Positions 53,710-63,381 of a stretch of DNA of 64,000 nucleotides are shown here, in pieces. Made by a program: the position numbers and the translations under genes. The stretch lies in contig NZ_QOCF01000006.1 in NCBI RefSeq assembly GCF_003318255.1, positions 1 to 64,000 of the forward strand, given 5' to 3'. The notes under the pieces are model-generated. The model was not told where the DNA came from. It saw nothing but the letters and a program-made list of their open reading frames with translations, and did not search any database. Within the stretch, counting starts at the first letter, position 1. Each line of letters begins with the position of its first letter. Source of the DNA: Ruegeria sp. A3M17 (GTDB taxonomy: Bacteria; Pseudomonadota; Alphaproteobacteria; Rhodobacterales; Rhodobacteraceae).

Positions 53710-54806
53710 CGCAGCGCCCGCGCCCAATGATGCATGATGTCCGGCCCGATGACCTGGGTCTCGATCAACTCAAAACGCGGGGCATTGTCCAACTTTTCCA
53801 GCCCCAGCGTGCCGATGGCTGACAACCCTTCGGCACCGATCGCAAGCCCGGCGGTGAACCCGACCAATTCATCGACCATATCCGCGGCAAGTAGCGACGC
53901 GGCCAAAGCCGCCCCGCCCTCGCAGAACACGCGGGTCAGCCCCGCTTTACCCAACTGCTGCAACAAGTCCGCTGCATCGATCTGGTGATCGTCCAGCGCG
54001 CAGGGCAGCAAGCGCGCGCCCAGCCCTTCCCAAGCACGCGCGCGTTCGGCATCCGGGGATGGGCCGTGACATAGCCATACGGGTATCTCAGCAGCCGTGC
54101 GCGCCAGCTGCCCCAACAAGGGAATGTCCAAATGGCGCGAGACCACAATTCGAACAGGCTGAGCGTCGACCCCTATATCCCGAACGGTCAGGGATGGGTC
54201 ATCGGCGCGCGCGGTTCCCGCCCCGACCATCACCGCATCATGACGCGCTCGCATGGCATGCACCGCACGCCGCGCCTTTGGGCCGGTGATCCATTGACTG
54301 TGCCCCGTGGCGGTGGCTATGCGCCCATCAAAACTGCTGGCCAGTTTCAGGGTTACGAAAGGACGCCCCTGTTCGGTTTTCAGGAAGAACCCCGCAAGAT
54401 CCTGGGCTGCCTGTTCGGCCAGAACGTCGGTGGTCACTTCGATCCCCGCCTCGCGCAGCATGGAAAAGCCCTGCCCAGCAACACGCGGATCGCTGTCTTC
54501 GATGGCCGCGACCACACGGGCCACACCGGCAGCAATCAGGGCCTCGGCGCAAGGGGGTGTTTTGCCGTGATGGGCGCAGGGTTCAAGCGTGACATAGGCC
54601 GTAGCACCCCGTGCCGCGTCTCTGGCTTGTGCCAGCGCTTGGGGTTCGGCGTGCGGGCGGCCACCCGGCTGGGTCCAGCCGCGCCCCACAATGCGCCCGT
54701 CACGCACGATCACGCAACCGACGGCTGGGTTTGGCCAGCACGTTCCTTGACCGCGCCGCCCCAAAGACAGGGCAAGCGCCATGTATCGCTTATCTGTTTC
54801 GCTCAC
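53706..54806 (-). CDS. ribD: Bifunctional riboflavin deaminase/reductase
   Basis: 366 aa. The deaminase half (about 1-145) has PHAEPQAL and [13 protein letters not shown], the zinc site. The reductase half (about 146-366) has [23 protein letters not shown] and [13 protein letters not shown], and the later [13 protein letters not shown]. It catalyses the second and third steps of riboflavin synthesis. It overlaps the nrdR stop by 4 bases. Confidence 0.97.
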   Translation of the reverse strand: MSETDKRYMALALSLGRRGQGTCWPNPAVGCVIVRDGRIVGRGWTQPGGRPHAEPQALAQARDAARGATAYVTLEPCAHHGKTPPCAEALIAAGVARVVAAIEDSDPRVAGQGFSMLREAGIEVTTDVLAEQAAQDLAGFFLKTEQGRPFVTLKLASSFDGRIATATGHSQWITGPKARRAVHAMRARHDAVMVGAGTARADDPSLTVRDIGVDAQPVRIVVSRHLDIPLLGQLARTAAEIPVWLCHGPSPDAERARAWEGLGARLLPCALDDHQIDAADLLQQLGKAGLTRVFCEGGAALAASLLAADMVDELVGFTAGLAIGAEGLSAIGTLGLEKLDNAPRFELIETQVIGPDIMHHWARALR

Positions 54807-55273
54807 TCGTCCGTCGAAGGCTGCGGCGGGCGCAGTTCGTGGACAAACTCCTCGAAGTCATCGGCCGCCTGGAAATTCTTGTATACGCTCGCAAAGCGAA
54901 CATAGGCGACGGTGTCGATCCGCGCCAGAGCTTCCATAACGATCTCGCCAATTTTGCTGGACGGGATGTCGGTCTCGCCCATGCTTTCCAGGCGACGCAC
55001 GATACCAGAAATCATCTGGTCAATACGTTCCGGATCAATCGGGCGTTTCTGCATCGAAATGCGGATCGAACGCTCCAACTTGTCCCGATCGAAATCTTCG
55101 CGTTTGCCGTTGGTTTTGATTACCACCAGATCACGCAACTGGACACGTTCGTAGGTCGTAAACCGCCCCCCACACGCGGGACAGAACCTACGCCGACGAA
55201 TGGCCGCATGGTCCTCTGCCGGGCGTGAATCTTTGACTTGAGTATCGATATTTCCGCAAAACGGGCAGCGCAT
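54803..55273 (-). CDS. nrdR: Transcriptional repressor NrdR
   Basis: 156 aa. Zinc ribbon MRCPFCGN...[14 protein letters not shown] and an ATP-cone domain (about 49-139, [20 protein letters not shown]). It represses ribonucleotide reductase genes. It heads the riboflavin operon, as is common in alphaproteobacteria. The acidic end [11 protein letters not shown] to VHELRPPQP is normal. Confidence 0.97.
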   Translation of the reverse strand: MRCPFCGNIDTQVKDSRPAEDHAAIRRRRFCPACGGRFTTYERVQLRDLVVIKTNGKREDFDRDKLERSIRISMQKRPIDPERIDQMISGIVRRLESMGETDIPSSKIGEIVMEALARIDTVAYVRFASVYKNFQAADDFEEFVHELRPPQPSTDE

Positions 55274-55394
55274 CCACCGTCTCCTCGTCCCTGGTTCCGC
55301 CTCTTTTTGTAAGCACTATGACTTACTTATCCACAACTATAGGGTAGCCGCTAGGATTTGGGTAGTCGGAAATTTCCACCGCAAGATAAAGGGG

Positions 55395-55808
55395 TCAGGC
55401 AAAATGTGCCGCGACCCTTCGCAGATGCGCTGCGGTGCGGTGTTCAAACAGGTAAATACCTTGCCATGTCCCCAGCACCAGTTGCCCAACGGACACGGGA
55501 ATAGACAGCGATACAGGCAAAAGTGCCGCCTTGATATGCGCGGGCATGTCGTCGGGGCCCTCGTAAGTATGGCGCAGATAGGCCATCGCGGGGTCGTCGG
55601 ACGGCGGCACCAATCTGTCAAAAAAGGCGCGCAGGTCCGATTGCACCTCGGGATCGGCGTTTTCCTGAATGGTCAGCGAACACGACGTATGCCGCACGAA
55701 CAATGTCAGTAAACCATCGCCTGAGACCGAGTTAAGCCAGTTGCGTACGTCCGAGGTGAACTCATACAACCCCGGCCCGTTCGTCGAAATAATAAACTCG
55801 GTCTGCAT
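55395..55808 (-). CDS. yjbQ: YjbQ family protein (UPF0047)
   Basis: 137 aa. GLYEFTSDVRNWLNSV, LFVRHTSCSLTIQENAD and LGTWQGIYLFEHR are the UPF0047 signatures. Members have weak thiamine phosphate synthase activity in vitro; the true role is unclear. It is followed upstream by a small exported protein on the same strand, 18 bp away. Confidence 0.92.
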   Translation of the reverse strand: MQTEFIISTNGPGLYEFTSDVRNWLNSVSGDGLLTLFVRHTSCSLTIQENADPEVQSDLRAFFDRLVPPSDDPAMAYLRHTYEGPDDMPAHIKAALLPVSLSIPVSVGQLVLGTWQGIYLFEHRTAAHLRRVAAHFA

Positions 55809-55826
55809 ATGGCGATCAGTCCTCGA

Positions 55827-56228
55827 TCAGTCGCGGAACGGGCGGATGTTGCAACGTCCGTTTGCCCCCTGAACCGACATGCTTTCGCCAGCCTTGAAGC
55901 CGACTGAGATCGAACTGCTTTGCTGGGCAACGTTTGTAGGTTGCTGCAACGAGAATTGAACGGCTGTGCGGCGACCCGTTGCTTCGCTGGGGCCATAGCC
56001 GCGCACCACATAAATACGTTGCTGCCAACCTGCACCCAAAGTCCGGCGCGCAAAATCTGCGGCCGCGCACCAATACCCGTCCACGTCCTGACGGGCCCGC
56101 GGGATCACTTCGAACATATTGCTGTTGACGGCAACCGTCTGATATCCGTTTCGCGCGGCCGAGGCCGACGATAGGGGCACAGACAGCAAGATCGCGGCAG
56201 AAACCGCCAATGTCATAACCTGTTTCAT
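55827..56228 (-). CDS. Small exported protein of unknown function
   Basis: 133 aa from the ATG at 56228 (MKQVMTLAVSAAILL), with GAGAG 7 bases upstream; an ATG at 56234 is possible. The signal peptide ends near SSASA. The mature part has cysteines at YWCAAAD and NGRCNIR, and an aromatic core (IYVVRGYGPS). Similar short proteins are common in roseobacters, but I cannot name a function. Confidence 0.75.
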   Translation of the reverse strand: MKQVMTLAVSAAILLSVPLSSASAARNGYQTVAVNSNMFEVIPRARQDVDGYWCAAADFARRTLGAGWQQRIYVVRGYGPSEATGRRTAVQFSLQQPTNVAQQSSSISVGFKAGESMSVQGANGRCNIRPFRD

Positions 56229-56306
56229 AATCATACTCTCATTCGTTTCGAGGTGATTTTTCAAATAGTGTACATTCTTACAGGGCAAAGCTGGTTCACA
56301 ATCAAT

Positions 56307-56855
56307 TCAGTCAACGCGGGTCCCCGCGTGATCGAATGTTAGCCAACCCTGATACCGGATCAATGCCCCAACAAGCGGCATCCGGGCCGAAACATCAAAC
56401 AGGAACCGTCCTTCATCATCCTGCCATTCCACAGTCTTTGATTGCGGCAGAAGCACCTTTGGGAAAGGTATTCGCAGCAGGCTGAAGCGCAGGATCTCGA
56501 TCTCTAACCGATCGTTTGCAAATACCGGCTTCAACCAAACGGAAACCTGCCCAAACTGCTCGCGGACGCATCCCATGCCCTGCTCCAAAGTCAGCCGTGA
56601 TCTGGTGATGTGGCCGTCGAAATCGCGCATCCAGATCCAAGCGTTCCCCTCTTGCTCGACCCTGAGACGCACAGGGATGTCGTCACCCCTGGACGGCATG
56701 CCGGCAAAGCGCAACGCGAGTTTGGCCAGCCACCCCTTGCCCGGCGTGACCGAGCATCGACCGGAATAAAATCCGCCCGTGCTGTGCAAGGCCCGCAGCG
56801 CCTTGGGCAGGTTCGTGCCCACGGGCAAGGCTTGCAAAAAGGGATCGGGGTGCAC
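56307..56855 (-). CDS. DUF4166 domain protein
   Basis: 182 aa from a GTG at 56855 that abuts the upstream gene's stop. SGRCSVTPGKGWLAKLALRFAG is split by no gap and, with VRLRVEQEGNAWIWMRDFDG and the closing LIRYQGWL, fits DUF4166. The domain is often found at the end of saccharopine dehydrogenase-like proteins. No function is known. It is coupled to the DCC-domain gene before it. Confidence 0.75.
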   Translation of the reverse strand: MHPDPFLQALPVGTNLPKALRALHSTGGFYSGRCSVTPGKGWLAKLALRFAGMPSRGDDIPVRLRVEQEGNAWIWMRDFDGHITRSRLTLEQGMGCVREQFGQVSVWLKPVFANDRLEIEILRFSLLRIPFPKVLLPQSKTVEWQDDEGRFLFDVSARMPLVGALIRYQGWLTFDHAGTRVD

Positions 56856-57305
56856 TCAGAACCCCTCAGGCAGAAAGCGAGCTTGCATTGTTTTGTCTTG
56901 GATCATGCAGGTCGGCGAACGTCCGAAGATGGCATACCGGTTTCTGGCGATCAGGTGATACAGCGGGTCTTTGACAAAACCAGGAAGAAATCTGCAGATC
57001 GAAAGAACCCACCAAAACCCCGGCAGCGTGCGCATTGCAGCCGCGAAAGCATCCAACCGTTGATGAACCACACCATCGGTCACAACGAGATTGGTTTCAA
57101 AATCCCGCATCGGTAGTCCAAGGTGAGAATACAGCCTTTGCCCAAATGGTGACTGCGCGGTGGCAAATTTGAACCGCTGCGCCTTGTCCCGGGCGACCAT
57201 GAAACGAAAAAACCCCGAGCACAGAACGCATTCGCCGTCAAAGACGATGAAATCCTGACCATCCGCCGCATCTGTTGCCAGTTTGGTCATGCCAGTTACG
57301 CTCAT
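56856..57305 (-). CDS. DCC-family thiol-disulfide oxidoreductase-like protein (DUF393)
   Basis: 149 aa from the ATG at 57305; ATGs at 57350 and 57290 are alternatives. The DCC motif is FDGECVLCSGFFRFMVARD (Asp, Cys, Cys). VVTDGVVHQRLDAFAAAMRTL and YHLIARNRYAIFG are typical of the group. The CxxC suggests thiol chemistry. It is immediately followed by the DUF4166 gene. Confidence 0.85.
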   Translation of the reverse strand: MSVTGMTKLATDAADGQDFIVFDGECVLCSGFFRFMVARDKAQRFKFATAQSPFGQRLYSHLGLPMRDFETNLVVTDGVVHQRLDAFAAAMRTLPGFWWVLSICRFLPGFVKDPLYHLIARNRYAIFGRSPTCMIQDKTMQARFLPEGF

Positions 57306-57567
57306 TAACCCGTTTTGACGCACATTCGCATCACTGCGCATTCCGGGCAATGCGACACTGGGCTATCTTTGCGAATTGATATGTGTCGGGGAGCCTTGGG
57401 TCATCTGCGCGACAAGTTTCCTGGGCTCTGACCTCATCCCCACAAGGCTTAACCCGACAGCAGGCGGAAAATACGTATGACACTCACTGTAGTCTTGCGA
57501 AATTCTGCCATTGTTATTTGAATAGGTGACAACACCCCCCGCCCGTGGCCGGAACAAAGGCCGCGAA

Positions 57568-58605
57568 ATGAAACACGCTGCTAACTCGGGTTTGAACATG
57601 GACGTCGATATTGCCCGCATTCAAGTGTTGTCCAAAACACTGGATCAAAAGGCAGAAGATCCTTCGATTGGTGATCGCATGCTGGCCAAATCCGGTCTGA
57701 GCCGCAGCGATATCGCGCCGCCTGCTACATCGTACAGCGCGCATAAAGAGGCCTTGTTTGTCCGCTACGCCTGCGACGCCTTGCATGACATTACCTTCGC
57801 GGCCAGTGCCGGGCTTGGCTTTAGGTCCTCTTCCAGCCTGACGGCGTATATCAGCAAATACTCGCGTGATCTGAAGCAGGTGGTGGAAAACACTTCGCGT
57901 TTTCACGGGATGATCGACCCGGCGCTGTTTTTCAGCCTGCGCGTTGCGGGCAACTTCGCATCTATCGAAGCCGACTGGAAAGACGCCAGTTTCGCGCGAT
58001 ACCACCGCCGTACCGAATTTCTGATTTTCGCGGCGCTCGCCCGCATCAGGTCGCTGACGCAAACAAATTTTTTCCCAACTGAAATTCGCTTTCAGCATGA
58101 AGTCGGCGAAGCCAGCAAAGATTTCCAGAAATTGGCAGGCTTTCCGGTGACCTTTGGTGCGGAACGGTTGGAGATTGTGTTGACGCTGTCCTCACTGGAC
58201 TTGCCTGTTCCCACCTATGACCCCACTCTGCGCGAGCATCTTCTGTCTTATGGCGATCGAGTTCTGGCTGAAAGCAGCGAGCCGACGCAAAAGCTAAGGG
58301 CGCAGGTCGAGGGACTGATTACCCGGTCCATGCCCGGCACGATCATTCAGGCGGACGATGCGGCCTCGAACCTCGGCATGAGCCCGCGCACATTTGCCCG
58401 GCGGCTGAGCAATGAAGGGACAAGCTATCGTGAGATTGTCGAAGACCTGAGATGCGATCTGGCGCAGACCTTTATCACTAACGGGATGCCACTGTCGGAA
58501 ATCGCGTATTCGCTGGGCTATGCGGATCAACCTGCATTCTCGACAGCCTTCAAACGCTGGACCGGTCAGGCACCCAGCACGTTTCGCACCCGGTTGGAAC
58601 CGTGA
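57568..58605 (+). CDS. AraC-family transcriptional regulator
   Basis: 345 aa from the ATG at 57568, after AAAGGCCGCGAA; a GTG at 57526 would add 14 residues. The N-terminal part (about 1-240) resembles the ligand-binding AraC_binding_2/OruR-type domain. The C-terminus (about 245-345) has two helix-turn-helices: ASNLGMSPRTFARRLSNEGT and ISLG-like SEIAYSLGYADQPAFSTAFK. The inducer and target are unknown. Confidence 0.9.
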   Translation: MKHAANSGLNMDVDIARIQVLSKTLDQKAEDPSIGDRMLAKSGLSRSDIAPPATSYSAHKEALFVRYACDALHDITFAASAGLGFRSSSSLTAYISKYSRDLKQVVENTSRFHGMIDPALFFSLRVAGNFASIEADWKDASFARYHRRTEFLIFAALARIRSLTQTNFFPTEIRFQHEVGEASKDFQKLAGFPVTFGAERLEIVLTLSSLDLPVPTYDPTLREHLLSYGDRVLAESSEPTQKLRAQVEGLITRSMPGTIIQADDAASNLGMSPRTFARRLSNEGTSYREIVEDLRCDLAQTFITNGMPLSEIAYSLGYADQPAFSTAFKRWTGQAPSTFRTRLEP

Positions 58606-58764
58606 CACGAACCGGGTGGCCGGGGGTCATCAGCGGTACAGCCTCGCCCCGGCCTGTCCCATGAGTGGACAAGGCAGAAATAGGGACCACAACGTCACTT
58701 GCCTTGTGAGTTCTCGCCAATTTGAGGTTTGACCCGGTCACCGTGATCATCGCGTGAACGGATA

Positions 58765-58797
58765 AGAAAAAGGCGCCTCGTTTGAAGCGCCTTTTTA
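58765..58797 (-). terminator. rpoD terminator (usable in both directions)
   Basis: AAAAAGGCGC pairs with GCGCCTTTTT around a short loop; on the minus strand it lies just after the rpoD stop with a T5 tract. On the plus strand it also has T5. Confidence 0.88.
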
Positions 58798-58798
58798 A

Positions 58799-60787
58799 TT
58801 ACTGATCCAGGAAGGACCGCAGTTTGCGCGATCGGCTGGGATGCTTCAGTTTCCGCAGCGCTTTCGCCTCGATCTGGCGAATACGTTCGCGGGTCACGCT
58901 GAACTGTTGACCAACCTCTTCCAGAGTGTGGTCGGTATTCATACCGATGCCAAAACGCATCCGCAGAACACGTTCCTCACGCGGCGTGAGCGAGGCCAGA
59001 ACCCGTGTCGTCGTTTCCTTGAGGTTTTCCTGAATGGCGCTGTCCAAAGGCAGCACGGCATTCTTATCCTCAATGAAATCGCCCAGCTGGCTGTCTTCCT
59101 CGTCACCAATCGGAGTTTCGAGGCTGATCGGTTCCTTGGCGATTTTCATCACCTTGCGAACTTTCTCAAGCGGCATCTGCAGCTTTTCGGCCAGTTCTTC
59201 CGGCGTCGGCTCGCGGCCGATCTCGTGCAGCATCTGGCGACCGGTCCGGACCAATTTGTTGATCGTTTCGATCATGTGCACCGGAATACGGATCGTACGG
59301 GCCTGATCCGCGATAGACCGCGTGATCGCCTGACGAATCCACCAGGTCGCATAGGTCGAGAACTTGTACCCGCGACGGTATTCAAACTTGTCCACCGCCT
59401 TCATCAAGCCGATGTTGCCTTCCTGAATAAGATCAAGGAATTGCAGGCCACGGTTCGTGTATTTTTTGGCAATCGAGATCACCAGGCGCAGGTTGGCTTC
59501 GACCATTTCCTTCTTGGCCTGACGCGCCTCTTTTTCACCCTTTTGAACTTGCTGGACGATGCGGCGGAATTCAGGGATGTCCAGACCGACATACTGACCG
59601 ACCTGTGCCATATCGTTGCGCAGTTCCTCGACCTTGGCGGTCGAGCGTTCGATGAACATCTGCCAACCCCGGCCCGGTTTTTCTGCCATCTCGGTCAGCC
59701 AGTTCGGGTCCAGTTCGCGCCCGCGGTACGCGTCGATGAATTCGCGACGGTTGATGCGCGCCTGATCCGCCAGTTTCACCATCGAGCTGTCCAACGACAT
59801 GATACGACGGTTGATGCCGTACAGCTGGTCAATCAGCGCTTCAATACGGTTGTTGTGCAGATGCAGACCGTTCACCAGTTCTACGATCTCAGACCGCAGC
59901 TGTTGATAGGTCGCCTCTTGTTTTTCCGAGAAGGTGTCGTCTTCGTTCAGGGTCGCCGAGATCCGGCTATCCTGCATTTCCGACAGCATCGAGAAGTCGG
60001 TCGAGATCCGTTCCAGCGTGGTCAGAACCTGATCTTTCAGCGCGGCTTCCATCGCGGCCAACGACATGTTGGCCTGCTCGTCGTCGTCGTCGTCGTCATC
60101 ATTGTTCAGCGGGTTGCCGTCGGCGTCCAGCTCGGGGCCGGTGTCCTTGGCGGGTTTTGCCGCCTGAACCGCAGACGTGTCGACAACCGGCTCTTCGACA
60201 TCCCCGTCTTCGTCCAACTGGTTGCCAAACGTGGCCTCCAGATCGATGACGTCGCGCAACAGAATGTCTTCGGACAACAATTCGTCGTGCCAGATGGTGA
60301 TCGCCTGGAAGGTCAGCGGGCTTTCGCACAGACCGGCAATCATGGTGTTGCGACCGGCTTCGATCCGCTTGGCGATGGCAATCTCGCCTTCGCGGCTCAG
60401 CAGTTCGACGCTGCCCATCTCACGCAAATACATGCGGACCGGGTCATCTGTACGATCCAGCTTTTCAGCACCAGCACCCGCCAGCGCAACCTCTCGGTTG
60501 CTTTCTGCGGCAACCAGTTCGGTCGAGCCTTTGTTCTCTTCTTCCTCGGCCTCTTCATCTTCGATGATGTTGATGCCCATCTCGGACAGCATCGACATAA
60601 CGTCTTCGATCTGTTCCGAGCTGACCTGATCAGGCGGCAGAACCTGATTGAGCTGGTCGTAGGTGATGTAACCTTTCTCGCGAGCCTCGGCGATCATTTT
60701 CTTGACGTTGGCCTGGCTCATGTCCAGCGAGATTTCCTGTTCCTGCTCGTCGGATTTGCGGTCTTCGTTTGTATCCTTGGCGGCCAT
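58799..60787 (-). CDS. rpoD: RNA polymerase sigma factor RpoD
   Basis: 662 aa primary sigma factor. Region 1.1 is near the N-terminus, region 1.2 at about 115-150 ([20 protein letters not shown]), then a long non-conserved insert with an Asp tract ([11 protein letters not shown] at about 230). Region 2 (about 425-495) has [20 protein letters not shown] and [13 protein letters not shown]. Region 4 (about 590-650) has the helix-turn-helix [19 protein letters not shown]. Upstream, three TGATTCG/CGAATCA half-sites lie before the start. Confidence 0.98.
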   Translation of the reverse strand: MAAKDTNEDRKSDEQEQEISLDMSQANVKKMIAEAREKGYITYDQLNQVLPPDQVSSEQIEDVMSMLSEMGINIIEDEEAEEEENKGSTELVAAESNREVALAGAGAEKLDRTDDPVRMYLREMGSVELLSREGEIAIAKRIEAGRNTMIAGLCESPLTFQAITIWHDELLSEDILLRDVIDLEATFGNQLDEDGDVEEPVVDTSAVQAAKPAKDTGPELDADGNPLNNDDDDDDDEQANMSLAAMEAALKDQVLTTLERISTDFSMLSEMQDSRISATLNEDDTFSEKQEATYQQLRSEIVELVNGLHLHNNRIEALIDQLYGINRRIMSLDSSMVKLADQARINRREFIDAYRGRELDPNWLTEMAEKPGRGWQMFIERSTAKVEELRNDMAQVGQYVGLDIPEFRRIVQQVQKGEKEARQAKKEMVEANLRLVISIAKKYTNRGLQFLDLIQEGNIGLMKAVDKFEYRRGYKFSTYATWWIRQAITRSIADQARTIRIPVHMIETINKLVRTGRQMLHEIGREPTPEELAEKLQMPLEKVRKVMKIAKEPISLETPIGDEEDSQLGDFIEDKNAVLPLDSAIQENLKETTTRVLASLTPREERVLRMRFGIGMNTDHTLEEVGQQFSVTRERIRQIEAKALRKLKHPSRSRKLRSFLDQ

Positions 60788-60809
60788 TCAATGCTCCTGC
60801 AGGGATGGG

Positions 60810-60851
60810 TGATTCGTTTGTACCGAATCATTAGCGCGTAGAAGTGATTCG
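60810..60851. promoter_or_regulatory. TGATTCG half-sites upstream of rpoD
   Basis: TGATTCG occurs at 60810-60816 and 60845-60851, and its inverse CGAATCA at 60824-60830. The inner pair forms an inverted repeat with a 14-bp spacer in the 114-bp dnaG-rpoD gap. This may bind a regulator; no known site was recognised. Confidence 0.4.
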
Positions 60852-60901
60852 GCCACCCGTTTACCCGTTTTTCTTTTCCAGTGCCTTACGAAAACACCAC
60901 A

Positions 60902-62851
60902 TTAGCGACGTTTCCGTTCAAAATTGATGCCAGACATGATCGCCTGAAACGCGTCTTTCTCGTCGCGGTTGATTCGTGCGCCGTTATCGGCGATGTCAAA
61001 AACCGCCCTATCTTCGTTCTGACTGCGACTTGTACGGTTGCGCTCTTCGGCGGCCTGGGCCAGCCGGTATGTCAGCGCTTCATCAGCCAGATCAGACAGT
61101 TCCTCTGCAGCTTCGGCAATCTCGGCATCCAATCCCCGGAGCGCTTTGATTTTCGCGAGTTCCTCGGCCAGAGTCATCTCGGCCTTTTCGACGTCGCCTG
61201 GTTTGAACACACAAGGGATTACTGCGACATGGCGAAGGGCAAGCAGGTTTTCAAGGATTTCGCTGCCCAAAGTTTCGAAAATGTGGTCTTTCAGATGCTC
61301 TGGGTCATCGATCGCATGCCGCAGGATGGCGGCGCGCAAGGCGGCATGATCGGGATCATGGCACTCCATCTCTTCAAGCTGATGTTCAAATTGGACTACA
61401 ACGGTGGGGTTCAGGATGGCGATTGCCAGGATTGCAGCCTCGCGCATCTGGATATCCGCGGTTTCTGAAGACGCCAGAAAAGATGAGCGCGCACCGAGGG
61501 TTGCTGGCTGTTTCGGAGGTTGCCACTTGCCGCGAGGTTGCCATTGGCGATTTTGCGGCTGGCGTTGCGGGCGGAACAATTGCCAGCGCAGGTCTTTGAT
61601 CTCTTGCCCATAGTGCGACCGGATCGAGGGATCGCGGATCAGTTTGATCTGGTCCCTCAGCGACTTATCCAACGCAGCCTTTCGTTCCGGGCTGTCGAAC
61701 ACCTTGCCCTCGGTCTCACGTTGCCACAGCAGTTTGACCATCGGGATCGCGCCTTCAAGCACTGTTTTTACAGCTGTCGGACCCTCAGCTCGCAGCAGAT
61801 CATCGGGATCCTTGCCCTCGGGCATCAGCGCAAAGCGCAGGGATTTCCCGGCCTCTAACAGCGGCAACGCCAGATCAACGGCCCGCATCGCGGCACGCAG
61901 ACCGGCCGTGTCGCCATCCAATGCGATGATCGGCTCATCCGAGACGCGCCACAGGAGCTGCAACTGATGTTCGGTGATCGCCGTGCCTAATGGGGCGACC
62001 GACGCCCCGAACCCGGCTTCGGCCAGGGCGATCACATCCATGTACCCTTCGGCCACGATCAGAGGCTGATCTTTGCCCGCGGCCTGACGCGCAGGGCCGT
62101 GGTTGTACAGGCTGCGGCCCTTGTCGAACAATTCCGTTTCGGGCGAGTTCAGGTATTTCGCATTGTCATTGGGGTCCATTGCCCGACCGCCAAACGCGAT
62201 GCACCGCCCGCGCGGATCGCGGATGGGGTACATGATCCGGTTGCGGAACGTATCATAGGGCTTTTTGCCCTTGTTCGAAGGTTTGGCCAGCCCGGCCCCA
62301 AGGATCAGGTCCTCAGCCACGTTCTTGCCGCGCAGGTGATCCCACAAACCTTGCCAGCCATCCGGTGCAAAACCGATTTCCCACCGGTCCAATGCCTGTG
62401 CATCCAATCCTCGACGCGTCAGGTAGTCCCGCGCAGCGCCCCCTGCTCCGGTCTTGAGTTGCAAGCGGAAGAATTGCGCCGCCTGCTCCAAGACGTCGGC
62501 CAGTTGCGACCGGCGATCCTGCTTTTCCTGTGCTTTCGGATCACGCGCGGGCATGGGCATGCCTGCCTCACGCGCCAAAATTTCAACAGCTTCGATGAAC
62601 GAGACATTCTCGGTCTCTTTCACAAAACTGATCGCATCGCCTTTGGCATGGCACCCGAAGCAGTAGTAGAACCCCTTTTGGTCATCTACGTGGAAAGACG
62701 CTGTCTTTTCGTGGTGAAACGGGCATGGCGCCCACATATCCCCCTTGCCCTGGTTGGACTTGCGTGGATCCCACATGACTTTGCGCCCGACAACCTGAGA
62801 CAGGCTCAGGCGGGTTCGCAGCTCATCCAGAAATCCGGGGGGCAGAGACAT
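60902..62851 (-). CDS. dnaG: DNA primase
   Basis: 649 aa. Zinc-binding domain with APCPFHHEKTASFHV and YYCFGCHAKGD (C-x2-H and C-x2-C). TOPRIM domain (about 250-345) with LIVAEGYMDVIALAEAG and ALDGDTAG. The C-terminal helicase-binding part (about 440-649) is long and contains a Gln/Arg/Pro-rich linker (RPQRQPQNRQWQP). It makes RNA primers. dnaG-rpoD is a conserved pair. Confidence 0.97.
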   Translation of the reverse strand: MSLPPGFLDELRTRLSLSQVVGRKVMWDPRKSNQGKGDMWAPCPFHHEKTASFHVDDQKGFYYCFGCHAKGDAISFVKETENVSFIEAVEILAREAGMPMPARDPKAQEKQDRRSQLADVLEQAAQFFRLQLKTGAGGAARDYLTRRGLDAQALDRWEIGFAPDGWQGLWDHLRGKNVAEDLILGAGLAKPSNKGKKPYDTFRNRIMYPIRDPRGRCIAFGGRAMDPNDNAKYLNSPETELFDKGRSLYNHGPARQAAGKDQPLIVAEGYMDVIALAEAGFGASVAPLGTAITEHQLQLLWRVSDEPIIALDGDTAGLRAAMRAVDLALPLLEAGKSLRFALMPEGKDPDDLLRAEGPTAVKTVLEGAIPMVKLLWQRETEGKVFDSPERKAALDKSLRDQIKLIRDPSIRSHYGQEIKDLRWQLFRPQRQPQNRQWQPRGKWQPPKQPATLGARSSFLASSETADIQMREAAILAIAILNPTVVVQFEHQLEEMECHDPDHAALRAAILRHAIDDPEHLKDHIFETLGSEILENLLALRHVAVIPCVFKPGDVEKAEMTLAEELAKIKALRGLDAEIAEAAEELSDLADEALTYRLAQAAEERNRTSRSQNEDRAVFDIADNGARINRDEKDAFQAIMSGINFERKRR

Positions 62852-62931
62852 GGGTCAAACCTGACAGAAACAAGAACGCGCGCCAAGGGTATGACGCGCG
62901 TTTGTCCACAGGGAAATGATGGGGCTGTGGA

Positions 62932-63228
62932 TTATTGCTGCAAACACAGCTCAAGCCAGGCGGCGCCCAGATCCTTTTTGCGCACGTCGCGCATCTTTTG
63001 TTCGTAGACCCAAGGCGCGATCAACGGGATGGCAGCATTGTAATTTTCGGGCCAGGTCGGGCTGGTTTCGGCAACTGCCTGGGGCACGTTGCGCTCTTTT
63101 ACACGGTCCAGCCGTGCCTTCTGGATCGCTGCAACAACTTCAGCCTGGTATTGGCAGCTTTGCTCTTTGGTCTCTTCCGCAGCTAATGGGGTGGCCAGCA
63201 AAGCGGCTGCAATAGCGATACGCAACAT
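62932..63228 (-). CDS. Small exported protein of unknown function
   Basis: 98 aa from the ATG at 63228, after GGAG; the frame extends to 63279. Signal peptide MLRIAIAAALLATPLAA. Two cysteines, KEQSCQYQAEV and LELCLQQ at the end, may form a disulfide. The rest is helical and charged. It lies between gdh and dnaG on the same strand. Confidence 0.72.
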   Translation of the reverse strand: MLRIAIAAALLATPLAAEETKEQSCQYQAEVVAAIQKARLDRVKERNVPQAVAETSPTWPENYNAAIPLIAPWVYEQKMRDVRKKDLGAAWLELCLQQ

Positions 63229-63342
63229 AGAAAACTCCGGTAATCGATTCTGTCGCTGCAGCTTACCTGTCGCAGGCACGGCCTGCCATTACCGTTTTCG
63301 GAGTGTCTGCCGTGGTTAAGTCGGCCAACCCTTACCGTTGGG

Positions 63343-63365
63343 GCAGCCTGACAAAGCCAGGCTGC
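63343..63365 (-). terminator. Hairpin downstream of the glutamate dehydrogenase gene
   Basis: GCAGCCTG pairs perfectly with CAGGCTGC around a 7-nt loop, 17-39 bp after the gene's stop. There is no T tract, so the end may be Rho-dependent or the hairpin may protect the 3' end. Confidence 0.45.
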
Positions 63366-63381
63366 TCCTGATTTCAAACCA

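Noticed and set aside
58841..60841. 666-aa plus-strand frame opposite rpoD
   Set aside because: Antisense of rpoD, rich in His/Arg/Phe in a way typical of mirror frames.
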